This document shows, in pieces, positions 1 through 6,793 of a stretch of 8,447 bases of DNA. The DNA is taken from NCBI GenBank assembly GCA_017354575.1, contig JAFMQP010000157.1, forward strand, positions 1 to 8,447. Direction: 5' to 3'. The notes below the pieces were generated by a model that saw nothing but the letters and a program-made list of their open reading frames with translations, was not told where the DNA came from and searched no databases. The stretch is from Acidothermales bacterium (GTDB taxonomy: Bacteria > Actinomycetota > Actinomycetes > Streptosporangiales > WHST01). Within the stretch, counting starts at the first letter, position 1. Every line of letters starts with the position of its first letter. A program made the position numbers and the translations under genes.

Positions 1-51
1 CGGGGCTCGTGTGGAGCACCGGTTCGTCGTGGTGAGTACCGGAGCGGCCAT
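1..51 (-). CDS. Possible N-terminus of a further downstream gene (partial, unidentified)
   Basis: An ATG read on the minus strand at 51-49 opens a frame that stays open to the left edge, giving 17 codons (MAAPVLTTTNRCSTRAP). It begins 36 nt past the stop of the Atz/Trz amidohydrolase and in the same direction, so it could be the next operon gene. Against it, no clear Shine-Dalgarno sequence precedes the ATG and the visible residues match no family I recognise. Open frames this short are common by chance at this GC content. No function is proposed. Confidence 0.25.
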   Translation of the reverse strand, partial: MAAPVLTTTNRCSTRAP

Positions 52-87
52 GTCAAGTCGGGCAGGACCGGGACCGGGTGAGCAACC

Positions 88-1497
88 TCAGCTGACCGGC
101 CAGCGACCGCGGACGAGCGCGTCGCCGCCGATACGTGCGTACAGGTCGGCCGCTCCGGCCCGGGCGTCCGCGAGCAGCTCGTCCTCGTCGACCCTGGTCA
201 GCCGCCCGTCGGCCACGACGTGCTCGCCGCCGACGAATACGTGCCTCGCGGTGCGGCCGGTCGCGGAGTAGACGAGGTTGGACACCGGGTTGTAGAGCGG
301 CAGCCAGCTCGGGTCGTCGGTGTCGAACAGCACCAGGTCCGCCCGCTTCCCCACCTCGACGGCGCCGATCTCCTCCGCCATGCCGGTCGCGGCGGCGCCG
401 TTCACCGTCGCCATCTCCAGCACGGTCTCCGGTGGCATGACGCGCGGGTTGAGCCGCACCTCCTTGTGGCCGCACGCCGCGAGGAACATCTCGCGGACGA
501 GGTCGACGGGCCCCGAGCACGCGTGGTCACTGCCGAGCGCGACGTTGACGCCGAGCTCGAGCAGCTCGGGCAGCACGCCCATCCGCACGTTGCCGTACCC
601 GTTGTGCATGCTGGAACTCGGCGCGGCCGCGACGCTCGCCTCGTGCTCGCGGAGAATCGACACCTCGGCAGGCTCGAGCCAGCCACCGTGCACGAGCAGC
701 GTCCTGGGGCCCAGCGCGCCGAGCGCGGCGAGGCGTTCTACCTCCGGCACGCCGAACCTCGCCACCGACGCGTCGTGTGTCGAGTAGTTGAAGCAGGCAT
801 GCGTCTGCAGCACGACGTCGTGGGTGGCCGCGACGTCCCGCAGCGCGCGGATCAGCTCGTCGCTGGAGTTGTTGAGGCCGCGGAACGACACCGACGCGCG
901 CACCCGGCCTTCGTACGTCCCGTCGTGCCGCTCGACGAGGGCGTCCGCCTCCTTCGCGGCGGAATCCGGTGTCGACACCATGGAGTCGGGCACGTTGCCG
1001 AACGCGGAGTCGCCGAGGTCGAAGGCGCTGCGCGCGACGACGGCCCTGATGCCGGTCGGCGCGACGCCGGCCACGGTCGCCTCGGGATGGTTGTTACCCG
1101 GGTCGACGAAGCACGTCGTCCCGTGCAGCAGCATCTCCCGCGCCGCCAGGCGGGCGCTGCGTTCCACGTCCTCGGCCCGCAGCGCGGCCTCGTACGGGTA
1201 CATCCGCCGGATCAGGAACTCACGGGCGTTCGCCTCGTCGGCGAGCCCTCGGGAGAGCTGGAACGACGAGTGCAGGTGCGCGTCGACCAAGCCCGGCGTG
1301 GCGACCGCGTGCCGGCCGTCGAGCGTGGCGCGCCCCTCGTACGCCGCGGTGACATCGCCGCTCTTCCCCACCGCGACGAACCTGCCGGCGTCGATCGCCA
1401 CGGCCGCGTCCCTGACGACCCGTCGCGCACCGTCGACGGTGACGAGCCAGTCGACGTGCTCGACGAGGACGTCGACGGTCGTGCGTTCCGCGGCCAC
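88..1497 (-). CDS. Atz/Trz-family amidohydrolase (cytosine/guanine/SAH deaminase-like)
   Basis: A 469-residue cytoplasmic metal-dependent hydrolase of the amidohydrolase superfamily. The length is usual for Atz/Trz and S-adenosylhomocysteine or guanine deaminase relatives, which remove amino groups or open rings of N-heterocycles. Visible landmarks are the N-terminal beta-sandwich (about 1-65), VDAHLH with metal ligands H74 and H76, H233 in QTHACF, H270 in LLVHGG, the catalytic-type D324 in GSDH, and the C-terminal KRADLVLFD strand (384-392) typical of the family. The Glu usually found three residues after the third-ligand His (HxxE) is absent: F236 stands there. This may mean a different substrate or mechanism. 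The GTG start is preceded by GGGGAGGA about 8 nt upstream and lies 3 nt after the cupin stop, so it is the last clear gene of the operon. The exact substrate is unknown. Family assignment is firm, the precise reaction is not. Confidence 0.88.
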   Translation of the reverse strand: MAAERTTVDVLVEHVDWLVTVDGARRVVRDAAVAIDAGRFVAVGKSGDVTAAYEGRATLDGRHAVATPGLVDAHLHSSFQLSRGLADEANAREFLIRRMYPYEAALRAEDVERSARLAAREMLLHGTTCFVDPGNNHPEATVAGVAPTGIRAVVARSAFDLGDSAFGNVPDSMVSTPDSAAKEADALVERHDGTYEGRVRASVSFRGLNNSSDELIRALRDVAATHDVVLQTHACFNYSTHDASVARFGVPEVERLAALGALGPRTLLVHGGWLEPAEVSILREHEASVAAAPSSSMHNGYGNVRMGVLPELLELGVNVALGSDHACSGPVDLVREMFLAACGHKEVRLNPRVMPPETVLEMATVNGAAATGMAEEIGAVEVGKRADLVLFDTDDPSWLPLYNPVSNLVYSATGRTARHVFVGGEHVVADGRLTRVDEDELLADARAGAADLYARIGGDALVRGRWPVS

Positions 1498-1500
1498 GGC

Positions 1501-1983
1501 TCAGTCCTCCCCGGGACCGACGTAGGTCATGTCGTCTCTGACCTTGACCTCGATGAGGACGTTCTCCTCGCCCGACTGTTCGCAAAGCGCGGAACGATGG
1601 GCGACGCCGCGCGGGATGCAGAGCACCTGGCCGGGGCGCAGGACGTGCACGCCGAGCTCGGTCTCCCAGCGAAGTGCGCCCCGCACGCAGATGATGACCT
1701 CGGTGAAGTCCGCGCTGCGGTGCCAGAATCCCATGTCGTGGACGCTGCGCTTCGACACGTCGACCTTCGCGGCGCCCGAGTCGAGCACGCGCAGCGGCGC
1801 CCCGTCGGGCTTGTCGTAGTTGGCCGGCCGGATGCGATCGTCCGCCGTGTCGAAGCAGACCAGGCGTTCACCGCCGGACTTCACCGTGACGGCGGTCGCC
1901 TCGGTGCCACCGGGTCGGTCGAGCTCGATCCTCGCGTCGCCGACGGTGATGACCTCGCGGGTCGGTACCGGTTCGTTGGCCAC
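1501..1983 (-). CDS. Single-domain cupin protein, homogentisate dioxygenase-like motif
   Basis: A 160-residue small beta-barrel protein with one cupin domain (about 80-145). Motif 2 is complete: G118, P124, G126 and H129 in GQVLCIPRGVAH. Motif 1 has the right spacing (H88, E95, G102), but the second His is Ser90 (WHRSADFTE). From memory, the wording HRsaDfTEv...GalrwETeLG...IPRGvaHR resembles the N-terminal cupin region of homogentisate 1,2-dioxygenase relatives. That suggests either a non-haem iron oxygenase acting on an aromatic intermediate or a non-catalytic relative. H82 could supply another ligand. The GTG start has GAGAGGA about 8 nt upstream and lies 13 nt after the stop of the ACMSD-like gene; the next gene follows after 3 nt. 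It is clearly co-transcribed with catabolic enzymes. The specific reaction is not determinable here. Confidence 0.85.
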   Translation of the reverse strand: MANEPVPTREVITVGDARIELDRPGGTEATAVTVKSGGERLVCFDTADDRIRPANYDKPDGAPLRVLDSGAAKVDVSKRSVHDMGFWHRSADFTEVIICVRGALRWETELGVHVLRPGQVLCIPRGVAHRSALCEQSGEENVLIEVKVRDDMTYVGPGED

Positions 1984-1996
1984 GGCAGAAGTCCTC

Positions 1997-2989
1997 TCAG
2001 AGTCGGAAGAACGTGTGTGCGTTCACGGAGCAGACCCGCCGCGCGGTGTCCGCCGAGCCGTCGAGCTCGCGGACCACGCGCAGCGGCTCCGGGTCCATGA
2101 TCGGGAAGGGGTAGTCCGAACCGAGCAGCACGCGGTCCTCGCCCGCGAAGTCGAGCAGATACGACAACGCGGAGGCGCGGTAGACGACGGTGTCGAAGTA
2201 GAGCGAACCCAGCCCGGCGGCAGGGTCGGCGAGGTCGTCCGGCGCCAACGCGTGGTTGCGCCGCAGCCGTCCCCACAGGTACGGGATCGCTCCCCCGCCG
2301 TGCATCAGCAGGATCCGCAGGCCCGGATGCGCGGCGAGCCGGCCGGAGTACAGCAGGCGCGACACGGCGACGTCGGTGTCGTACGCACGGCCCAGCGTGT
2401 TCGGCAGCCCGTACTCGCGGGTGCGCGGGTCGGCGGCGTGGAACGCGGGGTGCAGGACGATCGGCACCTCGCGCTCCGCGAGCGCCGCCCACAGCTCGTC
2501 GAGCCGCTCGTGGTCGAGCTCGTCCGCACCGGCCGCGCAGCCGATGGTGACCCCGGTGTAGCCGAGGCCGACCGCGTGGTCCAGCTCGTCGAGCGCGAGC
2601 TTGGTGTCCTGCATGGGCAGCGTCGCGAGCGGCACCATGCGACCGGACGCCGCCGCGTCCTCGACCAGCAGCTCGTTCATCAGCCGGTGCCAGTACGCGC
2701 CCTCGGTGGGCGGCAGGTCGTACCCGAACAGCTCCGACCACGTGCCGACGACGGAGACGTCGACGCCCTGCTCGTCCATCCAGCGGTGCGAGCGCTCGCG
2801 GTCGAGCACGGCGTCCGGGATGCGACGTGGCAGCGTGGTCGACGGGAACGACAACGCCGTCCCCCCGTCGACCCGGCTCACCGTCACGTCAGGCAGTCGC
2901 GCCGATGCCCGCTCCACCGCCGCGACCAGGCCCGCGGGTACGAGGTGGGCGTGCGCGTCGACGCAGGCGTCAGACGGGTGCGCCGTCAC
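1997..2989 (-). CDS. ACMSD-like amidohydrolase-family metal-dependent decarboxylase/hydrolase
   Basis: A 330-residue TIM-barrel protein of the amidohydrolase_2 type, whose best-known member is 2-amino-3-carboxymuconate-6-semialdehyde decarboxylase (ACMSD); gamma-resorcylate-type decarboxylases and some lactone hydrolases also belong here. Visible ligands are H13 and H15 in VDAHAHL, H180 in VLHP, the general-acid/base type H230 in LLMHGGG, and D292 in LLGSDYPF. Their spacing and total length closely follow ACMSD. The family usually decarboxylates unsaturated or aromatic acids without oxygen. The GTG start overlaps the end of the molybdopterin subunit gene by 20 nt, with GAGG five nt upstream of the GTG, so translation is probably coupled. 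A cupin gene follows. A ring-cleavage product decarboxylase is a reasonable guess, but hydrolysis of a lactone or amide is equally open. Confidence 0.88.
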   Translation of the reverse strand: MTAHPSDACVDAHAHLVPAGLVAAVERASARLPDVTVSRVDGGTALSFPSTTLPRRIPDAVLDRERSHRWMDEQGVDVSVVGTWSELFGYDLPPTEGAYWHRLMNELLVEDAAASGRMVPLATLPMQDTKLALDELDHAVGLGYTGVTIGCAAGADELDHERLDELWAALAEREVPIVLHPAFHAADPRTREYGLPNTLGRAYDTDVAVSRLLYSGRLAAHPGLRILLMHGGGAIPYLWGRLRRNHALAPDDLADPAAGLGSLYFDTVVYRASALSYLLDFAGEDRVLLGSDYPFPIMDPEPLRVVRELDGSADTARRVCSVNAHTFFRL

Positions 2990-5381
2990 GGATGCCTCGC
3001 AGGATCTTCTCCGGCGTGATCGGTAGCGAGTTCACCTGCACGCCGTACGGCGACAGCGCGTCCTCGACGGCGTTGCCGATGGCAGCGAGCGATGTGATCG
3101 AGCCGCCCTCGCCTGTGGCCTTCGTGCCGAGCAGCGTGTACGGGCAGGGCGACTCGAGGTGGCCGAGCTCGATGCGCGGCACCGTCTGCGCGACCGGCTT
3201 GAGGTACGTCTGGAACGACGTCGCCAGCGGGTTGGCGGCGTCGTCGTACTGGAACTCCTCCAGCAGCGCGCCGCCGATGCCGTGCACCGTCGAGCCGATC
3301 GCCATGCCCTCCACGACTGCGGGGTTCAGCTGCCGCCCGCAGTCGTGCACGATTGCGTACTTGAGGAAGTCCAGCATCCCCGTGCCCTTGTCTACCTCGA
3401 CCACGACCACGTGGACCGAGTTGGAGTGGGTGAGCTGGACGTTGAAGTCGCCGCGGTCCGGTGGCTTCGCCATCGGGTTGCGGTAGTACGCCATCACGCG
3501 CAGGCCGGGCTCCATGTCCGGAGGCAGCAGGACGACCTTGTTGTACGCGACCTTGGCCAGCTCGCCGAACGCGACGGACCGGGACGCGTCGCCGGCGACG
3601 TGCACGGCACGGTCGCCGAGGACGAGGTCCTCCTCCTTCGCCTCGAGCAGGTACGCCGCGAGCGTGCGCACCTTCGCGCGCACCCGCTCGGTCGCCGTGA
3701 TGACCGCGCCGACCTCGACGTCGTTGAAGCGGTTGGAGTAGGCACCGGACTGACCGGTGTACGGCGAGCGCGTCGAGTCGAAGAACGTGTCGAAGCTGAT
3801 GTCCTCGGGCGTGATGCCGAGCATGTCCGCGACGACCTGGCAGATGGTGGTCTCGTGTCCCTGGCCGGTGTCGACGGAACCGGTGCGGACCGTCACCTGG
3901 CCGTCGACCTCGATGCCGACGACCGCACCCTCCGAGCTGCCGTTGTAGTCCGTCGTGCCCTTCAGCAGCGAGTAGTAGCCGATGTTGGACGTACCCGGCT
4001 CGATGCCGGCACTCAGCCCGATGCCGAGCAGCCGGCCCTCGGCTCGGGCGACCGCCTGCTTCTCCCTGAACTCGCGGTACCGCCCGAGCTCCAGCGCCCT
4101 GCGCATCGTCTCCGGGTAGTCGCCGCTCTCGTAGATCTCCCCCGCCGGCGTCGTGTACGGCATCGCCTCGGGCGGGACCATGTTGCGCAGCCGGAACTCG
4201 GCGGGGTCCATGCCCAGCCGCCGCGCCGCCCGGTCGACGGACCGCTCGAGCGCGAACGTCATCGCCGGCTTGCCCACGCCGCGGTTCTGCACCACGGGCC
4301 CGCGGTTGGTGACCACACTCATCAGGTCGATGCTGGCGGCACCGATCGTGTACGGGCCGACCGCGGTGGCGAACTTGATCAGCCCGTAGATGCCCGCGGT
4401 GTGGATGAACGCGCCGTCGTTCTCCTTGCTGCGCAGGCGCATCGCGAGGATCTTCCCGTCGGCGCCGACGGGCAGCTCCATCTCCATCTTGACGTCGGGC
4501 GTGTGCGTGCCGCCGAGCATGTGCTCCGTGCGCGTCTGGATCCACTTGAGCGGCCGGCCGGCCCGCTTCGCCAGCAGGCAGCCGATGAGCGCGTACGGCC
4601 AGATCGCGAGCTTGATGCCGAACGAGCCGCCGCTTTCCGGCACGGACAACCGCACGTTCGCGGTGGGCACGCCGAGAGCCTTGGTGATGTTGCCGATCGA
4701 CCGCGCGGGCTGCTGGTCGTTCGCGACGACGTCGTAGACCTCGTTGTTCGCGTCGTACGCCACCGTCAACGCATAGGGCTCAAGCGGGGTCGAGCTGAAC
4801 CTGCCGACCCGGTACGTCTCACGGACCACGAACGCGGCGTCGTCGAACGCCTGGGCCATCGGGCCGTGGGCGATCTCGTCGTGCACGAGGACGTTGGAAT
4901 CGATGTCGTCGTAGATCAGCGGCGCGTCGCCGGCGAGTGCGGCGTCGACGTCGGCCACCGACGGCAGCGGCTCGTACTCCACGTCGACGAGGTCGAGCGC
5001 GTCCTTGGCGGCGAACATGTCGACGGCCGCGATCGCGACGACCGGCTCCCCGACCCAGCGCACCTTGTCGACGGCCATCACGTACTGCGTCACCGGCGCG
5101 GTGACCGAACGCGACGCCACCGGGCTGGTCTCGCGGCGGACGTCCTCGCCGGTGACGACCGCAAGCACCCGCGGGTCCGCGAGCGCGCGTGAGGTGTCGA
5201 CCGAGACGATGCGGGCGTGCGGGTGCGGGCTGCGCAGAATGGCGATCGCGCCGCCCTCGAACGGCAGGTCGTCGAGGAACCGCGCCCGCCCGTACAGGTG
5301 CCGGGCGTCCTCCTTGCGTGGTGCCCGCCTGCCGACCCAGTTCGACGCGGCGAGCACCCGGTCGGGAGCGTAGATCGTCAT
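2970..5381 (-). CDS. Molybdopterin-binding large subunit of a xanthine dehydrogenase-family hydroxylase (CoxL-like)
   Basis: An 803-residue catalytic subunit that binds molybdopterin cytosine dinucleotide and hydroxylates a substrate carbon using water. It has the N-terminal a/b hammerhead domain (about 25-140) followed by the large Mo-binding domain. Visible landmarks are GGSFGIK (251-257, normally GGGFGxK), GQG at 506-508 and the catalytic Glu E758 in GTKATGEGGS. The loop that is AYxCSFR in form I CO dehydrogenase and AYRGAGR in most relatives reads QNRGVGK (365-371), so this is not a CO dehydrogenase. The ATG at 5381 is chosen because it follows GGAGG by 7 nt and overlaps the small-subunit stop as ATGA. 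A longer open frame extends upstream to 5711 but lies wholly inside the small-subunit gene. It probably forms an (LMS)2 enzyme with the next two genes. No Mo-cofactor insertion chaperone gene is visible nearby. Confidence 0.95.
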   Translation of the reverse strand: MTIYAPDRVLAASNWVGRRAPRKEDARHLYGRARFLDDLPFEGGAIAILRSPHPHARIVSVDTSRALADPRVLAVVTGEDVRRETSPVASRSVTAPVTQYVMAVDKVRWVGEPVVAIAAVDMFAAKDALDLVDVEYEPLPSVADVDAALAGDAPLIYDDIDSNVLVHDEIAHGPMAQAFDDAAFVVRETYRVGRFSSTPLEPYALTVAYDANNEVYDVVANDQQPARSIGNITKALGVPTANVRLSVPESGGSFGIKLAIWPYALIGCLLAKRAGRPLKWIQTRTEHMLGGTHTPDVKMEMELPVGADGKILAMRLRSKENDGAFIHTAGIYGLIKFATAVGPYTIGAASIDLMSVVTNRGPVVQNRGVGKPAMTFALERSVDRAARRLGMDPAEFRLRNMVPPEAMPYTTPAGEIYESGDYPETMRRALELGRYREFREKQAVARAEGRLLGIGLSAGIEPGTSNIGYYSLLKGTTDYNGSSEGAVVGIEVDGQVTVRTGSVDTGQGHETTICQVVADMLGITPEDISFDTFFDSTRSPYTGQSGAYSNRFNDVEVGAVITATERVRAKVRTLAAYLLEAKEEDLVLGDRAVHVAGDASRSVAFGELAKVAYNKVVLLPPDMEPGLRVMAYYRNPMAKPPDRGDFNVQLTHSNSVHVVVVEVDKGTGMLDFLKYAIVHDCGRQLNPAVVEGMAIGSTVHGIGGALLEEFQYDDAANPLATSFQTYLKPVAQTVPRIELGHLESPCPYTLLGTKATGEGGSITSLAAIGNAVEDALSPYGVQVNSLPITPEKILRGIRDGAPV

Positions 5382-5872
5382 CGCGACGCCTCCTCTCCTT
5401 CGGCGGCGGCCGCGGCGACGGCGTCGACGATCTGCTGGTAGCCGGTGCACATGCAGAGGTTCCCCTTCAACGCGGCCCTGATCGCGTCCTCGTCCGGGTG
5501 CGGGTCGTCCCGCAGCAGGGCCGTGGCGTTGGTGAGCATGCCGGGAGTGCAGTAGCCGCACTGGATCGCGGCGTGTTCGACGAACGCCCTGCGCAGCGCG
5601 GGCACGCACGGGGCGTCGAGCCCGTCGACCGTCGTCACCTCGCGTCCGGACGCCTGCGCGGCGAGGACCATGCACGACTTCACCGGCGCGCCGTCGAGCA
5701 GCACCGTGCACGCGCCGCAGTTGCCCGAGTCGCAGCCGACGTGCACGCCGGTGCGCCCGGCGTTCTCCCTGAGGTAGTGCACGAGCAGCATCCGGGCCGG
5801 CACCTCGCCGGTCACGTCCTCGCCGTTGACCCGCACCGTCGGTGTCGCGGTCCTCGTTCCCAGGTCGGTCAT
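5378..5872 (-). CDS. [2Fe-2S] small subunit of the molybdenum hydroxylase (CoxS-like)
   Basis: A 164-residue iron-sulfur subunit that passes electrons from the molybdenum site to FAD. The N-terminal plant-ferredoxin-type cluster is bound by C47, C52, C55 and C67 (CDSGNCGAC ... C). The second, helical [2Fe-2S] domain has C105 and C108 (QCGYCTPGM) and C140 and C142 (LCMCTGY). All eight ligands are present and the length is normal for the family. The ATG at 5872 is 4 nt after the FAD-subunit stop, with GAGG just upstream. The upstream extension of the open frame (to 6058) is low-complexity Arg/Pro sequence that overlaps the FAD-subunit gene, so it was discarded. The stop overlaps the large-subunit start (ATGA), implying coupled translation and fixed stoichiometry. 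Confidence 0.96.
   Translation of the reverse strand: MTDLGTRTATPTVRVNGEDVTGEVPARMLLVHYLRENAGRTGVHVGCDSGNCGACTVLLDGAPVKSCMVLAAQASGREVTTVDGLDAPCVPALRRAFVEHAAIQCGYCTPGMLTNATALLRDDPHPDEDAIRAALKGNLCMCTGYQQIVDAVAAAAAEGEEASR
5389..5400 (-). promoter_or_regulatory. Strong doubled ribosome binding site of the large subunit gene
   Basis: Read on the minus strand, AAGGAGAGGAGG ends 7 nt before the ATG at 5381. It contains two overlapping Shine-Dalgarno cores inside the last codons of the small-subunit gene. It decides the start of the large subunit against the longer upstream frame and should favour efficient reinitiation at the ATGA overlap. Confidence 0.8.
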
Positions 5873-5876
5873 CGCC

Positions 5877-6752
5877 TCACCCGTTCCCCTCGACGCCTGC
5901 GTCGTCGCCGACCGCCTCACGCAGCGCCCGCTCCAGTGCCACGGGCGCGACGGCGCGGCGGTAGTCGGCAGAACCCGCCGTGCTGTCCAGGGGCGCGATC
6001 TCCGCGTCGAGCTCGGCACGGGCGGCCGCGATCGTCTCGTCGCCGAGCGGCCGACCACGCACCGCGGCGGCCGTCCTCGGTGCTGGGAGCGGCCGGTCGC
6101 CGAGGCCGACCAGGCCGATCGCCAGCTCCGTCACCGTGCCGCCGTCGACGTCGGCGACGACGGCCACGCCGGCGAGCGTGGGGTCGGCGGGCCGCCTCGC
6201 CACCGCACCGTACGAGGCGCGGGCACCGTCGCGCCGCGGGAGGCTCACCGCCGTGAGCACCTCTCCGGCCCGCAGCACGGTGCGGAACGGTCCGGTGTAC
6301 AACTCGGCGACGGGCACCTCGCGTTCGCCCGCGGACGACGCCAGCCGGACCGACGCCCCCGAGGCGATCGCGGCCCCGGCGAGGTCACCGGACGGGTCGG
6401 CGTACGCGAGCGAGCCCCCCAGCGTCCCGCGGTTGCGCACCTGCACGTCGGCGACGTGGCGCAGCACGAGGGGCAGGATCGGGACCGCACGCGCGACCGC
6501 CGCGTCGCGGGTGAGGGACGCCATCGTCACCATCGCGCCGATCACGAGCCGGTCGTCCTCGAGCCGGATCGCGCGCAGCTCGTCCAGGCCGCCGATGTCG
6601 ACCACGACGTCCGGCGCGACGGTCCTGGTCTTCAGCTGGGTGAGCAGGCTCTGTCCCCCGGCGAGCAACCGCGCGCCCGGGTTGCCGTCGAGCACCGCGA
6701 GGGTGTCGGCGAGGCTGCCCGGCCGGGCGTAGGCGAAATCCACCGGTATCAC
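5877..6752 (-). CDS. FAD-binding medium subunit of the molybdenum hydroxylase (CoxM-like)
   Basis: A 291-residue flavoprotein subunit that takes electrons from the iron-sulfur subunit and hands them to the external acceptor. The two FAD pyrophosphate-binding motifs are AGGQSL (31-36) and TLGGSLAYADPSGD (110-123), followed by the CO dehydrogenase flavoprotein C-terminal domain (about 175-280). The length is typical of CoxM. The start is the GTG at 6752, reading MIPVDFAYARPGSL, a family-like N-terminus preceded by GGAGG with a 5-nt spacer. The open frame continues upstream to 7478, but that part lies inside the GntR gene and is compositionally a shadow. It is 41 nt downstream of gntR and 4 nt upstream of the small subunit, within the usual M-S-L order. 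Confidence 0.94.
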   Translation of the reverse strand: MIPVDFAYARPGSLADTLAVLDGNPGARLLAGGQSLLTQLKTRTVAPDVVVDIGGLDELRAIRLEDDRLVIGAMVTMASLTRDAAVARAVPILPLVLRHVADVQVRNRGTLGGSLAYADPSGDLAGAAIASGASVRLASSAGEREVPVAELYTGPFRTVLRAGEVLTAVSLPRRDGARASYGAVARRPADPTLAGVAVVADVDGGTVTELAIGLVGLGDRPLPAPRTAAAVRGRPLGDETIAAARAELDAEIAPLDSTAGSADYRRAVAPVALERALREAVGDDAGVEGNG

Positions 6753-6757
6753 GGTGA

Positions 6758-6762
6758 CCTCC
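6758..6762 (-). promoter_or_regulatory. Ribosome binding site fixing the FAD subunit start
   Basis: GGAGG on the minus strand, 5 nt before the GTG at 6752, within the 41-nt gap after the GntR stop. It supports GTG 6752 rather than any in-frame codon inside the regulator gene. Confidence 0.75.
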
Positions 6763-6793
6763 AGTTCGACGTCGAACGCGCGCGGCTCCGGCG

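Noticed and set aside
52..87. Terminator after the last operon gene
   Set aside because: Only a doubled GACCGG hexamer (66-77) and no stable hairpin with a U-run can be seen; transcription may continue past the left edge.
220..2100. Long plus-strand open frame (626 codons) opposite the Atz/Trz and cupin genes
   Set aside because: It is Arg/Val/His/Asp-rich with no recognisable domain and lies antisense to genes with clear catalytic motifs. Long antisense frames are expected from G/C-biased third positions.
3159..5192. Plus-strand open frame of 677 codons opposite the large-subunit gene
   Set aside because: Low-complexity Arg/Val/Asp/His composition and no family motif; it mirrors the coding strand of a well-supported molybdopterin subunit.
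5382..5711. N-terminal extension of the large subunit (110 extra residues)
   Set aside because: It is an out-of-frame reading of the [2Fe-2S] subunit gene; the ATG at 5381 has a strong ribosome binding site and a family-like N-terminus.
2970..6752. Reading the three subunits as an aerobic CO dehydrogenase (coxMSL)
   Set aside because: Gene order fits, but the copper-binding AYxCSFR loop is missing and the neighbours are hydrolases and a cupin rather than cox maturation genes.
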